This document shows positions 34,188 through 43,618 of a DNA stretch of 64,000 nucleotides, in pieces. Made by a program: the position numbers and the translations under genes. The notes under the pieces are model-generated. The model was not told where the DNA came from. It did no database searches and saw nothing but the letters and a program-made list of their open reading frames with translations. This DNA is from Silicimonas algicola (GTDB taxonomy: Bacteria; Pseudomonadota; Alphaproteobacteria; Rhodobacterales; Rhodobacteraceae): positions 496,001 to 560,000 of the forward strand of contig NZ_QGGV01000002.1 in the NCBI RefSeq assembly GCF_003148765.1. The letters run 5' to 3'. Numbering within the stretch: position 1 is the stretch's first letter; every line of letters begins with the position of its first letter.

Positions 34188-36707
34188 GTGACGGCGGCTG
34201 ACCTGCCGACGCCCCGACGGACGCACGTCTGGGTCTGGGGCCTGCTCTTCGCTCTGACCGTCCTGGCCTCGGCCATGATGATCTGGATCCTTTCGGCCGA
34301 CGCCCGGCACGAGATCGACCGGCTCGCGACAGCCAACAGCGACAGCTCGCAATGGTCCATCGCCCAGATCGAGGTGGAGTTCCTGGCGTTCGAGTCCACC
34401 GTCATCAAGTCGATCGTCGGCCCCGAACCCGACCTCGCCGCCGTGCGTCGCCGGTTCGACGTGTTCTACTCGCGATTTCAGACCTTCCAGGAAGCCGGTT
34501 CGCTCGCCTCTGTCCGCGGCCTGCCCGAGCTTCAGGACACGCGCCGCACGATCGAGACCTTCATCGACCGCACGGTCCCGCTGATCGACGGCCCTCCCGA
34601 GGCTCTGCTTGACGCCCTTCCGGACATCGCCGAACAGCTTGACGCCATGCACTACGACATGCGGCTGATCGCCCTCCAGGCCGTGGGTGTCTTCGCCACC
34701 ACCGCCGAAATGCAGCGCAACCGGGTCGCTGGCGCGCTTTTCGACCTTGGCGTCATCATGTTCCTGCTCCTCGCCACGCTCATGGCTTCGGTCGGCGCAC
34801 TGTTCATCCTGATCCAGTCCTCGAAGCGGCAGACGGAAGAGATCGCGACGGGCCGAAGCCGGCTTCAGGCGATGATCTCGTCGTCGATCGACGCCATCCT
34901 CGTCATCACGCCGCAGGGCCGGATCGTCGACTACAACGGCGCGGCCGAGCGCATCTTCGGCTACACCCGCGACGAGGCCGTCGGCGCCAACGTCGCCGAG
35001 CTGATGATCCCCGGCCATCTTCGCGCCACCGTGACGAAGGACATGCAGCGCTTCCTGCGCACCGTCAGCGACCCCGTGGCGCACCGCGGCGCCGACCAGT
35101 ACGAGGTGATGAACAAGGCCGGCGAGGTCCTCCCGGTCGAGTTCTCGATTTCCTCTGCCGACAGCGCCGAGGGCGAGCTGATCGTGGCCTATATCCGCGA
35201 CATCTCGGACCGCGTCCGGGCCGAGCGCGAGCTTGTCACCGCCCGCGACCTGGCCGTGGCGGGCGAGAAGGCCAAGGCCGAGCTTCTCGCGGTGATGAGC
35301 CACGAGATGCGCACGCCCCTGAACGGCGTCCTCGGCACCCTCGATCTCTTGTCCGAAAGCGGTCTCGACGACCGCCAGATGCGCTATGTCCGCGTGATGG
35401 AAGCGTCGGGGCGGCACCTGCTGGAGCATGTCAACAACGTCCTCGACATCTCGCGCGTCGACGCCGGCATGGCCGAGGTCGCGGCCGAACCCTTCGACGT
35501 GGTCGACCTGGTGCGCTCCGTCGCCGACGGGATGCGCGCGCAGGCCGAACGCCGCGGCAACGCCATCGCGGTCAACGTCTGCCGCGAGCCGCGCGGACGC
35601 GTGGTGGGCGACCCGTCCCGCCTGCGCCAGATCCTCTTCAACCTCGTCGGTAACGCCAACAAGTTCACCGACAACGGCCGCATCACCATCGAGGTCGAAC
35701 ACGCGCCCGACGAGGGCACCGTGGACTTCCGCGTCATCGACACGGGCCATGGCATCGCGGCCGAGGATATCCCCCGCATCTTCCAGGACTTCGTCACGCT
35801 CGACGCCTCCTACCAGCGCGAGGTCGAAGGCACGGGACTTGGCCTCGGCATCGTCCGCCGTCTCGTCGAGCTCATGGGCGGCGAACTCGGTGTCGAAAGC
35901 GAGCGCGGGGAAGGATCGGTGTTCTGGTTCAGGCTGCCCCTCTGCGACGCGGCAGCGGTCTTGGCGAGCCGTCCGCGCAGCACCCGGGTGCAGGCGGCGA
36001 CCGGCACGGCCGTCTCGTCCGCGCATGTCCTCGTCATCGAGGACAACGAGATCAACCGAATGGTCGTGGGCGAGATGCTGGAGCAGGCCGGCTGCTCGGT
36101 CACCAAGGCCGAGGATGGGCTTGAAGGCGTCGAACGCGCGGCGCTCGAGCCGTTCGACATGATCCTGATGGACATCAGCATGCCGCGCATGGACGGCATC
36201 GCCGCGACGCGCCGGATCCGGGGCGGGCAGGGGCCGAACGCGCAAACCCCCATCATCGCGCTGACGGCGCATGCCATGCAGGACGACGTCGACCGCTTCC
36301 TGAGTGCCGGCATGAACGACGTGCTGACCAAGCCCCTGTCACGCGACCGGCTCTACGCGGTTCTGAGGGGGCCGGACCGTCGGGTCCTGTCCAGGATCTC
36401 GCCGGCGATGACCGAACTGATCGAGACGCTTGGCCGCGACAAGGCGATGACGGTCCTAGAGGACGCCCGCGCCATGCTGACCGAGGGCGTCGGCGGCCTC
36501 GACCTGCTCGCGCGGGACGAGCCCGGCCGCTCGGCCATGGCTGCCGCGGCGCACAAGCTGGCCGGTTCGGCGGGGCTGGTCGGTTACGACGACTTGCGCG
36601 GCATCCTCGTCGAGATCGAACGGCGCGGGCCCACCAGCAGCGAGGCCGACCTCACCCGCATGATCGCCCGCGCGCGGGAGGCCGTCGCATCGCTTCCGGC
36701 GCCCTGA
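34188..36707 (+). CDS. Hybrid sensor histidine kinase (PAS-HisKA-HATPase-REC-Hpt)
   Basis: An 839-aa inner membrane sensor kinase with GTG start. Order: TM1 (about 14-37), a periplasmic domain of about 145 residues, TM2 (about 183-210), PAS domain (about 225-340, AERIFGYTRDEAVGANVAELM), HisKA with MSHEMRTPLNG (His about 371), HATPase (NLVGNANKFTDNG; GLGLGIVRRL), a receiver domain (about 610-730, ILMDISMPRMDG, Asp about 661) and a C-terminal Hpt domain (AAAAHKLAGSAGLVG, His about 788). This is a full phosphorelay in one chain. The likely outside partner is the molybdopterin-fold protein upstream, and the likely output is the divergent LuxR-type regulator. Confidence 0.93.
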   Translation: MTAADLPTPRRTHVWVWGLLFALTVLASAMMIWILSADARHEIDRLATANSDSSQWSIAQIEVEFLAFESTVIKSIVGPEPDLAAVRRRFDVFYSRFQTFQEAGSLASVRGLPELQDTRRTIETFIDRTVPLIDGPPEALLDALPDIAEQLDAMHYDMRLIALQAVGVFATTAEMQRNRVAGALFDLGVIMFLLLATLMASVGALFILIQSSKRQTEEIATGRSRLQAMISSSIDAILVITPQGRIVDYNGAAERIFGYTRDEAVGANVAELMIPGHLRATVTKDMQRFLRTVSDPVAHRGADQYEVMNKAGEVLPVEFSISSADSAEGELIVAYIRDISDRVRAERELVTARDLAVAGEKAKAELLAVMSHEMRTPLNGVLGTLDLLSESGLDDRQMRYVRVMEASGRHLLEHVNNVLDISRVDAGMAEVAAEPFDVVDLVRSVADGMRAQAERRGNAIAVNVCREPRGRVVGDPSRLRQILFNLVGNANKFTDNGRITIEVEHAPDEGTVDFRVIDTGHGIAAEDIPRIFQDFVTLDASYQREVEGTGLGLGIVRRLVELMGGELGVESERGEGSVFWFRLPLCDAAAVLASRPRSTRVQAATGTAVSSAHVLVIEDNEINRMVVGEMLEQAGCSVTKAEDGLEGVERAALEPFDMILMDISMPRMDGIAATRRIRGGQGPNAQTPIIALTAHAMQDDVDRFLSAGMNDVLTKPLSRDRLYAVLRGPDRRVLSRISPAMTELIETLGRDKAMTVLEDARAMLTEGVGGLDLLARDEPGRSAMAAAAHKLAGSAGLVGYDDLRGILVEIERRGPTSSEADLTRMIARAREAVASLPAP

Positions 36708-36722
36708 AACAGGCCGGCGCGG

Positions 36723-37124
36723 TCAGCTACGCGGCGCGGCCTCTTCGACCGGCCCGCCGGCTTCGACCCAGCCCTTGAACCCGCCGTCCAAGTGGGCGGC
36801 CTCGAACCCCATGTCGGTCAGCGTGGCCGCCGCCAGCGCCGACCGCCATCCGGCGGCGCAATGCAGGACATATGTCTTGTCCTGCCCGAAAACCTCGCGG
36901 TAATAGGGGCTTTCAGGGTCGACCCAGAACTCGAGCATCCCGCGCGGCGCGTGAATGCTGCCCGGAATGAAGCCCAGCTTCTGGCGTTCGCGGACGTCCC
37001 GGATATCCACGATCACGAGGTCCGCATCGCCGTGCCGCGCCAGCAGGTCGGCGGGTGCGATCTCCTCGATCTTCGCCCTCGCTTCGGCCACGAGGTCCGC
37101 CGAGGTTCTCTTCAGTTTCCGCAT
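36723..37124 (-). CDS. Rhodanese-like sulfurtransferase
   Basis: A 133-aa single-domain rhodanese. CDC25-like and active-site features: VIVDIRDVRERQKLGFIPGSIHAPRG (37-62), then the catalytic loop HCAAGWRSALAA with Cys89, and GFEAAHLDGGFKGWVEAGGP at the end. The ATG is at 37124. It probably transfers sulfane sulfur in the cytoplasm; acceptor unknown. It is divergent from the FAD oxidoreductase-hydantoinase operon, 75 bp away. Confidence 0.9.
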   Translation of the reverse strand: MRKLKRTSADLVAEARAKIEEIAPADLLARHGDADLVIVDIRDVRERQKLGFIPGSIHAPRGMLEFWVDPESPYYREVFGQDKTYVLHCAAGWRSALAAATLTDMGFEAAHLDGGFKGWVEAGGPVEEAAPRS

Positions 37125-37199
37125 GTCCGACCTCGCCTCTGGCAGGTCCGGGGGAAGAGTGAAACACTCGCCCCCGCAACCGCTGTCGAGTCGACCGTA

Positions 37200-38480
37200 A
37201 TGAACCCAGACCGCCCCGGCAACGCCGCGATTTCCCTCTGGGACGCGACGTCGGCCGAACCGCTGACAGACCGCGACCCGCTCGCGCCTGGCGACGTCGA
37301 TCTTGCGATCGTGGGGGGCGGGTTCACCGGCCTCTCGACCGCGCTCCACGCCGCCGAACGCGGGCTGTCCGTGCAACTTTGCGAGGCCGAGACCTTCGGC
37401 TACGGCGGATCGGGGCGCAACGTGGGGCTCGTGAACGCGGGCGTCTGGCTGCCTCCGTCGCAAGTGACGGCGACGCTTGGCGACAAGACGGCGGGGCACT
37501 TCCTGCGCATCTTCGGCGACGGGCCCCGGCGCGTCTTCGACCTGATCGAGCGACACCAGATCCGCTGCGAGGCGACGCGCGAAGGCACGATCCACGCGGC
37601 GCACAATGCAAAGGGTTTTGCCGAGCTTCAGTTGCGCCACCGCGACTGGTCGGCCCTCGGCGCGCCGGTCGAGCTTTTTTCGGCCTCCGAGATCGCCGCC
37701 CGCACGGGCAGCCCCGCTTTCGCGGGCGGGCTTCTCGACCACCGGGCGGGGACGATCAACCCCATGGGCTATACCCGAGGCCTGGCGCGCGCCGCCCGTG
37801 CTGCGGGCGCGCGGCTCGCGACGGGCTGCCGGGTGACGAAGCTGACGCGGGAGGGCGGGCGCTGGCATCTCGAGACCACGAAGGGAGCCGTGACGGCCAA
37901 GTCGCTGGTCCTCGGGACAAATGCTTATACAGACACGCTCTGGCCCGGTCTGTCGCGGCTCTATCATCGTATCCGTTACTTCAATGTCGCTTCGGAACCA
38001 CTTGAGAACAGGCTAACAAATATCCTTCCAGGTCGTCAGGGTCTGTGGACGACGGCCCCCATTATGACCTCGATCCGGCGTGACGCGCAGGACCGCCTGA
38101 TCGTCGGCAGCATGGGGCGCGATCTGGGAGGCGTCACCCGGAAATGGGCGACGCGCGAGTTGCGCCGCCTTTTCTCCGATCTCGGGCCCGTCGCCTTCGA
38201 GACAAGCTGGCACGGAGACATCGCCATGACCCCTGACCACCTGCCGCGTGTCGTCCACCTGGGCGAGAACGCCTATACGCCGATCGGCTACAACGGGCGC
38301 GGCATCATCACGGGGACCATCTTCGGCGCCGCGATGGCCGACCTGTTGAGCGGCGGCGACCCGGCCGACATGCCGTTGCCACTGACGGAACTGGGCGCAC
38401 CGGAGCGCTTCTCGGGCGTCAGGGAGTTGGCCTACGACACCGCCTTCGCGGCGCACCAGTTTGCGCGGGGTCTCCTGTGA
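37200..38480 (+). CDS. FAD-dependent amine/amino-acid oxidoreductase (DAO family)
   Basis: A 426-aa flavoenzyme of the D-amino-acid oxidase/OrdL-PuuB-like group. The dinucleotide-binding motif is VDLAIVGGGFTGLSTALHAAERG (33-55, GGGFTG at 39-44), then GYGGSGRNVGLVN, typical of this family, and a C-terminal FAD contact YNGRGIITGTIFG. The N-terminal SLWDATSAEP segment also matches PuuB-type enzymes. It probably oxidises a secondary amine or amino acid. Its stop overlaps the hyuA start (GTGA), placing it first in a four-gene catabolic operon. Confidence 0.87.
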   Translation: MNPDRPGNAAISLWDATSAEPLTDRDPLAPGDVDLAIVGGGFTGLSTALHAAERGLSVQLCEAETFGYGGSGRNVGLVNAGVWLPPSQVTATLGDKTAGHFLRIFGDGPRRVFDLIERHQIRCEATREGTIHAAHNAKGFAELQLRHRDWSALGAPVELFSASEIAARTGSPAFAGGLLDHRAGTINPMGYTRGLARAARAAGARLATGCRVTKLTREGGRWHLETTKGAVTAKSLVLGTNAYTDTLWPGLSRLYHRIRYFNVASEPLENRLTNILPGRQGLWTTAPIMTSIRRDAQDRLIVGSMGRDLGGVTRKWATRELRRLFSDLGPVAFETSWHGDIAMTPDHLPRVVHLGENAYTPIGYNGRGIITGTIFGAAMADLLSGGDPADMPLPLTELGAPERFSGVRELAYDTAFAAHQFARGLL

Positions 38481-40546
38481 TCCGCTGCGGCGTCGATATC
38501 GGCGGCACGTTCACGGACGTGGTCCTCGATCATCCGGGCGGGCGCGCGACGACGAAGGTCCTGACCGACTATGCCCGGCCCGAGGATGCGATCCTGGAAG
38601 GCATCCGCCTCACGGCCGATGCGGCGGGAGTGGCGCTGTCCGACCTGGGGCAGGTGATCCACGGCACCACCCTCGTCACGAATGCGCTGATCCAGCGCTC
38701 CGGTCCGCGCATGGCCTTCGTCACGACCGAGGGCTTTCGTGACGTGATCGAGATGCGGTCCGAGAACCGCTTCGAGCAGTACGACCTGAACCTGCGCCTG
38801 CCCGAGCCTCTGGTGCCGCGCAAGGACCGCTTCACCCTGTCCGAACGCATGTCGCCTCAAGGCGACGTCCTGCGTCCGCTCGATCCGGATGCGGTCGAGG
38901 CTCTGGTTCGGGACATAGCTGCCAAGGACTACGCCACGGTCGCCGTCGGCTTCCTTCATTCCTACGCGAATGATGCCCACGAACGCGTTGTTTACGAATT
39001 CTTTTCTCGCATCGCGCCGGATCTTCCCGTGTCGATCTCGTCGCGCGTCTCGCCCCAGATGCGCGAACTGCCGCGCTTCAACACCGTTATCGCCAACGCC
39101 TATGTCCGGCCCCAGGTCGCAGCCTACCTCGACCGGCTCGTCACGCGTCTGCGCGAGGCGGGAACCGACGCGCCCGTCTACATGATGCATTCGGGCGGCG
39201 GGCTGATCTCGGTCGAGACGGCAGCCGAAGAACCGGTGCGCCTTCTGGAGAGCGGCCCGGCGGGCGGCGCGATCTTCGCCGCAGGTTATGCCCGCGCGCA
39301 TGGCATCGGCCGCGCCCTCAGCTTCGACATGGGCGGCACGACGGCCAAGATCTGCCTGATCGAAGACGGCGCGCCCAAGACCGCCTCGTCCTTCGAGATC
39401 GCGCGGACATGGCGCTTCAAGAAAGGCTCGGGGATGACGGTCTCGACCCCAGTGGTCGAGATGGTCGAGATCGGCGCGGGCGGCGGCTCCATCGCCTCGA
39501 TCGACGCCCTGGGGCGCATCCAGGTCGGCCCGCGCTCGGCGGGCTCCGAACCGGGACCGGCTTGCTATCAGCGGGGCGGGCAGCACCCCACGGTGACGGA
39601 CGCCAACCTGACGCTCGGTCGGCTTGACCCCGAAGCCTTTGCGGGCGGCAAGATCCCCTTGTCCACCGAGGCCGCCGAACGCGCGCTTGCCGCTCATGTG
39701 GGGCAGGCGCAGGGCCTCGGCCCCGCCGACGCGGCCTTCGGCGTGACCGAGATGGTGGACGAGCAGATGGCCAACGCCGCGCGCGTCCACGCCGTCGAGA
39801 ACGGTCGCGAGATCGAGGACTTCACCATGATCGCCTTCGGCGGCGGCGCGCCCCTTCACGCCGCGCGGCTGGCCGAGAAGCTGGGCATCGCCGCGGTCCT
39901 CGTGCCGCCCGGCGCGGGCGTCGGATCGGCCATCGGATTTCTCGAGGCGCCCGTCAGCTATGAGACCGCGCGGGGTCTCTTTCAGAGGCTCGACACCTTC
40001 GACGCGGGCACGGTCAATGCGGCGCTCGAGACGATGGAGGCCGAAGCGCGCCGCTTCGTCGAGGCGGGGGCGCAGGGGCAGGCGACCGAGACGCGCCTCG
40101 TCGCCCACATGCGATATTCGGGGCAGGGGTGGGAGATCCCCGTGCTGCTCGACAGTCGTGTCTTCGGGGAGGATGCGCCTGCAAAGCTGCGCGCGGCCTT
40201 CGAGGAGGCCTACCGTACGCTCTTCGGCCGCATCATCGAGGGTCTGGCCGTCGAGGTGGCGAACTGGACCCTGTCCGTCGCGACGCCAAAACCGCCGCGC
40301 GCGGCCGTGACCCGGCGCGAGACCGGGAGAAAAGCGGAGGGCAAGGCGCGCCGGTTCCTCGATGCCGCCCTTCGCGCCCATGTCGACGCCGCCGAAGTGG
40401 CGCGCGCCGACCTCTCGCCCGGCGACCGCGTCGATGGTCCGGCCATCGTGACCGAGGACGAGACCTCGACCATCGTCACCAGCGCCTTCACCTGCATCGC
40501 GCAGGACGACGGCAGCCTTCTTCTGATCCGGAAGGACCGCACATGA
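38477..40546 (+). CDS. Hydantoinase/oxoprolinase subunit A (HyuA-like)
   Basis: A 689-aa ATP-dependent subunit. It starts GTG with IRCGVDIGGTFTDVV, the first phosphate-binding loop of the actin-like ATPase fold; the second is ALSFDMGGTTAKICLIE (about 282-298), and LLESGPAGGAIFAA is conserved. The C-terminal acetophenone carboxylase-like region runs from about 510. With HyuB it would hydrolyse a cyclic amide (hydantoin, 5-oxoproline) or carboxylate a ketone using ATP. It overlaps both neighbours by 4 nt. Confidence 0.9.
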   Translation: MIRCGVDIGGTFTDVVLDHPGGRATTKVLTDYARPEDAILEGIRLTADAAGVALSDLGQVIHGTTLVTNALIQRSGPRMAFVTTEGFRDVIEMRSENRFEQYDLNLRLPEPLVPRKDRFTLSERMSPQGDVLRPLDPDAVEALVRDIAAKDYATVAVGFLHSYANDAHERVVYEFFSRIAPDLPVSISSRVSPQMRELPRFNTVIANAYVRPQVAAYLDRLVTRLREAGTDAPVYMMHSGGGLISVETAAEEPVRLLESGPAGGAIFAAGYARAHGIGRALSFDMGGTTAKICLIEDGAPKTASSFEIARTWRFKKGSGMTVSTPVVEMVEIGAGGGSIASIDALGRIQVGPRSAGSEPGPACYQRGGQHPTVTDANLTLGRLDPEAFAGGKIPLSTEAAERALAAHVGQAQGLGPADAAFGVTEMVDEQMANAARVHAVENGREIEDFTMIAFGGGAPLHAARLAEKLGIAAVLVPPGAGVGSAIGFLEAPVSYETARGLFQRLDTFDAGTVNAALETMEAEARRFVEAGAQGQATETRLVAHMRYSGQGWEIPVLLDSRVFGEDAPAKLRAAFEEAYRTLFGRIIEGLAVEVANWTLSVATPKPPRAAVTRRETGRKAEGKARRFLDAALRAHVDAAEVARADLSPGDRVDGPAIVTEDETSTIVTSAFTCIAQDDGSLLLIRKDRT

Positions 40547-42186
40547 GCATCGACGCCCAGATCATGTGGAACCGCCTGATCGCCGTGGTCGAAGAGCAGG
40601 CGACGACGCTGGTGCGTACTGCCTTCTCGACCTCGGTGCGCGAGGCGGGCGACCTGTCGGCGGGCCTTTTCGACGCGCGGGGCCGGATGATGGCGCAGGC
40701 GGTGACCGGCACCCCCGGCCACGTCAACGCGATGGCTGAAAGCGTGGGGCATTTCGTCGACGCCATCGGGCGGCAGACGATGAAGAAGGGCGACGTTTAC
40801 ATCACCAACGATCCCTGGCTCGGGACGGGGCATCTGCACGACATCACCGTGGTCACGCCGGTGTTCCGCGAAGCTCGTCTGATCGGCTTCTTCGCCTGCA
40901 CCGCGCATATTGTCGACATCGGGGGCAGGGGCTTTGGTCCGGATGCGAACGAGGTCTACGAGGAGGGTCTCCTGATCCCCATTTCGCGCTTCGCCGACGC
41001 AGGCGAGGTCAACGCCTTCCTCGTCGACATCGTGCGCGCCAACGTGCGCGAGCCGGTTCAGGTCGTGGGCGACATCTATTCGCTCGCCGCCTGCAACGAG
41101 GCGGGCGAGAAGCGCCTTCAGGCGATGCTGGACGAGTTCCGGACCGACGACCTCGAGGATCTGTCCGACTTCATCGCGAAGGCCAGCCACCAGGCGACAC
41201 GCGCCGCCATCGCGAAGGTGCCGGACGGCACCTACACCCACGAGATGACCGTCGACGGCTTCGAGGCCCCGGTCGAGATGCATGTGACCCTGACCGTCGC
41301 AGGCGACCGCATCACCTGCGATTTCGCGGGCACGAGTGGGATGAGCCGCTTCGGCGTCAACTGCCCCGAAGTCTATACCCGCGCCTATGCCTGCTATGCG
41401 CTCAAGTGCGCCATAGCACCCGAGGTGCCGAACAACGCAGCCGCCCTGGAGCCGTTCGAGATCACCGCGCCCGAAGGCTCGATCCTCGCCGCAAGGCGAC
41501 CGGCGCCGGTCTCGGTGCGCCACGTCATGGGGCACCTCGTCCCCGACGTTGTGCTCGGCGCGCTGCACAAGGCGCTGCCGGCGACGGTCCCCGCCGAGGG
41601 GGCATCGGCCCTGTGGAACATCCAGATCTCCTGTCGGCCGGTCGACGACGCCTCGAACCTGCCGCGGCGCGAGGTGCTGATGTTCAACTCGGGCGGAACG
41701 GGCGCGCGGCCCGCGCTCGACGGGCTGTCGGCGACGGCCTTCCCCTCCGGCGTCTCGACCATGAGCGTCGAAGCGACCGAGCAGGTCGGGCCGATCACCG
41801 TCTGGCGTAAGGAACTACGGCCCGATTCCGGCGGCGCCGGGCAGCAGAGGGGCGGGCTGGGGCAGGTCATCGAGATATCGCCGCGCGAGGGCTATGCGCT
41901 GATGTTCAACGCCATGTTCGACCGCTGCGCCTATCCCGCGCGCGGCCGCGACGGCGGCGGGCAGGGCGCACCCGGCCGTGTCGAATTGACAGACGGCACG
42001 ACCCTGCGCGCCAAGGGTCGTCAGTCGGTGCCCGAAGGCGCCACGCTGAGGCTTTCGCTTCCGGGCGGCGGCGGATACGGAGATCCCGGCGCGCGCGACC
42101 GCGACGCGGTGCGCGCGGACGTGGCGGCGGGATACGTCTCGGCCGAGAACGCGCGGAAGACCTACGGACTGGAGGACGACACATGA
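40543..42186 (+). CDS. Hydantoinase/oxoprolinase subunit B (HyuB-like)
   Basis: A 547-aa partner of HyuA. It begins MSIDAQIMWNRLIAVVEEQATTLVRTAFS, then NDPWLGTGHLHDITVVTPVF with metal-site residues, and ends with the Gly-rich GGGGYGDPGARD typical of HyuB. It starts in an ATGA overlap with hyuA and ends in an ATGA overlap with the SDR gene. Substrate not deducible from sequence. Confidence 0.9.
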   Translation: MSIDAQIMWNRLIAVVEEQATTLVRTAFSTSVREAGDLSAGLFDARGRMMAQAVTGTPGHVNAMAESVGHFVDAIGRQTMKKGDVYITNDPWLGTGHLHDITVVTPVFREARLIGFFACTAHIVDIGGRGFGPDANEVYEEGLLIPISRFADAGEVNAFLVDIVRANVREPVQVVGDIYSLAACNEAGEKRLQAMLDEFRTDDLEDLSDFIAKASHQATRAAIAKVPDGTYTHEMTVDGFEAPVEMHVTLTVAGDRITCDFAGTSGMSRFGVNCPEVYTRAYACYALKCAIAPEVPNNAAALEPFEITAPEGSILAARRPAPVSVRHVMGHLVPDVVLGALHKALPATVPAEGASALWNIQISCRPVDDASNLPRREVLMFNSGGTGARPALDGLSATAFPSGVSTMSVEATEQVGPITVWRKELRPDSGGAGQQRGGLGQVIEISPREGYALMFNAMFDRCAYPARGRDGGGQGAPGRVELTDGTTLRAKGRQSVPEGATLRLSLPGGGGYGDPGARDRDAVRADVAAGYVSAENARKTYGLEDDT

Positions 42187-42923
42187 CACGCAAGGCTCTC
42201 ATCACCGGCGGGGCGCGAGGCATCGGCTATGCCTGCGCCGAGGCGCTGAAGGAGGACGGCTGCGAGGTCATCCTCGCCGACCTGCGGGGCGACGCGGCGA
42301 TGGAGGCGGCGGACCGACTTGGCGGAGCGGGCTACGCCTGCGACATGGCCGACGCAGAGGCGGTGGACGAGCTCTTCGCGCGGATCGCGGCCGATCACGG
42401 TCCGCTGTCGGTTCTCGTCAACAACGCAGGCATCGCCCTCGCAGGCGACGTGCTGACGCTCTCGCTCGAAGACTGGCGGCGCGTGATCGACGTGAACCTG
42501 ACGGGCAGCTTCCTGGCACTCCAGCACGCCGCGCGCGGGATGGTCGAGGCGGGGATCAAGGGTGCCGTCGTCAACATGAGCTCGATCAACGCGCAGGTCG
42601 CGATCCCGACGATCCCGGCCTATTGCGCCTCGAAGGGTGGCGTCATGCAGTTGACGAAGTCGGTGGCGCTGGCACTTGCGCCGCATGGCATCCGGGTGAA
42701 CGCGGTCGGTCCCGGCTCGATCGACACCGACATGCTGGCGAGCGTCAACGCTGACCCCGCCGCGATGGAGCGGGTGCTGTCGCGCACGCCGTTGAAGCGC
42801 ATCGGCACTCCGCACGAGATCGGCGACGTGGTGGCCTTCCTGGCGTCGGAAAAGGCAAGCTACATCACCGGCGAGACGATCTATGTCGACGCGGGACGGC
42901 TGGCGTTGAACTACACCTGCTAA
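42183..42923 (+). CDS. Short-chain dehydrogenase/reductase
   Basis: A 246-aa classical SDR. The cofactor loop is GGARGIG (9-15) with DMAD (adenine contact, about 54-57), NNAG at 80-83 and the catalytic Ser134-Tyr147-Lys151 (YCASK). Asp33 at the end of the second strand (ILADLR) suggests NAD(H) preference. It probably oxidises a hydroxylated intermediate in the pathway served by the upstream hydantoinase and flavoenzyme. Last gene of the operon; a strong terminator follows. Confidence 0.9.
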   Translation: MTRKALITGGARGIGYACAEALKEDGCEVILADLRGDAAMEAADRLGGAGYACDMADAEAVDELFARIAADHGPLSVLVNNAGIALAGDVLTLSLEDWRRVIDVNLTGSFLALQHAARGMVEAGIKGAVVNMSSINAQVAIPTIPAYCASKGGVMQLTKSVALALAPHGIRVNAVGPGSIDTDMLASVNADPAAMERVLSRTPLKRIGTPHEIGDVVAFLASEKASYITGETIYVDAGRLALNYTC

Positions 42924-42949
42924 GCCACTCTTTTCGGGGCTGAAACGAC

Positions 42950-42979
42950 AAACGCGCCCGGAGGGACACGGGCGCGTTT
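42950..42979 (+). terminator. Strong intrinsic terminator after SDR gene
   Basis: AAACGCGCCCG-8 nt-CGGGCGCGTTT forms an 11-bp perfect stem ending in TTT, 26 nt after the SDR stop. The A-run on the other side lets it work from the minus strand too, as a weaker bidirectional terminator for the convergent DUF882 gene. Confidence 0.85.
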
Positions 42980-43048
42980 CTGGCATCACTCCATCGGCGC
43001 GCGGGACACGCACTGACCGGAGATATCCGTCTGCGAGAGTGCAGGGGC

Positions 43049-43618
43049 CTAGCGGCCCCAGACGCGGACCGGGCCGCAGTCCATGTGGACGAAGTTTGAG
43101 CCCGAGTACTTGCCGACGCCGCCGGCCGAGCACGAGACCGCTGCCTTCGAGATCTGGCTGACCGAACGCCCTTCGACCCGGATGTCCGCGGCCTGGCCCT
43201 TCATGTGGAGCGAGTTCCGCGCAACGGCCTTCGACTTCGAGCGAAGCATCGAATTCGTCTCGGGCGAGCGGTATCCGGAGAGGAGAAGATAAGGCGTGTC
43301 GGCATCCAGCAGGCGGTGCGAGGCCGCAAGGATGTCGACGGTGCGGTTGTCAAACTTGATGACCGCGTTCGTGCGCCAGTCGCGCATGAAGGAATTGATT
43401 TCCGCGAAGGCCTCGGGGATGTACTCGCCCTCGATCCAGTAGATCGTATCGAGTTTCTCGCCCGTTCGGCCCGAGTGCATCCGGAGGCGGCGTATGTCGC
43501 CTGCGCCCCTGAGAAGTCCGAATGCATTGGAGTAGGTGGGTGCTGCCACAAGAGTGGTTGCTGCGAACGCTTTGAGCAAACCTCTACGCGTCACGCCCTT
43601 CAAGGAAGAAGTCGTCAT
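43049..43618 (-). CDS. DUF882/YcbK-type M15 peptidase, Tat-exported
   Basis: An 189-aa periplasmic protein of the YcbK/MepK family, zinc peptidases that cut peptidoglycan cross-links. The N-terminus carries a twin-arginine signal (VTRRGLLKAFAATTLVAAP). Metal-site residues are seen in SLHMKGQAADIR and VHMDCGPVR; LLSGYRSPETN is the family hallmark. The start at 43618 suits the signal; ATG 43627 adds three residues. It is divergent from the L,D-transpeptidase gene, so a cross-link-making and a cross-link-cutting enzyme share one control region. Confidence 0.88.
   Translation of the reverse strand: MTTSSLKGVTRRGLLKAFAATTLVAAPTYSNAFGLLRGAGDIRRLRMHSGRTGEKLDTIYWIEGEYIPEAFAEINSFMRDWRTNAVIKFDNRTVDILAASHRLLDADTPYLLLSGYRSPETNSMLRSKSKAVARNSLHMKGQAADIRVEGRSVSQISKAAVSCSAGGVGKYSGSNFVHMDCGPVRVWGR

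Noticed and set aside
34095-36272. 725-aa minus-strand open frame opposite the hybrid kinase
   Set aside because: Antisense shadow; all kinase, receiver and Hpt motifs are in the plus frame.
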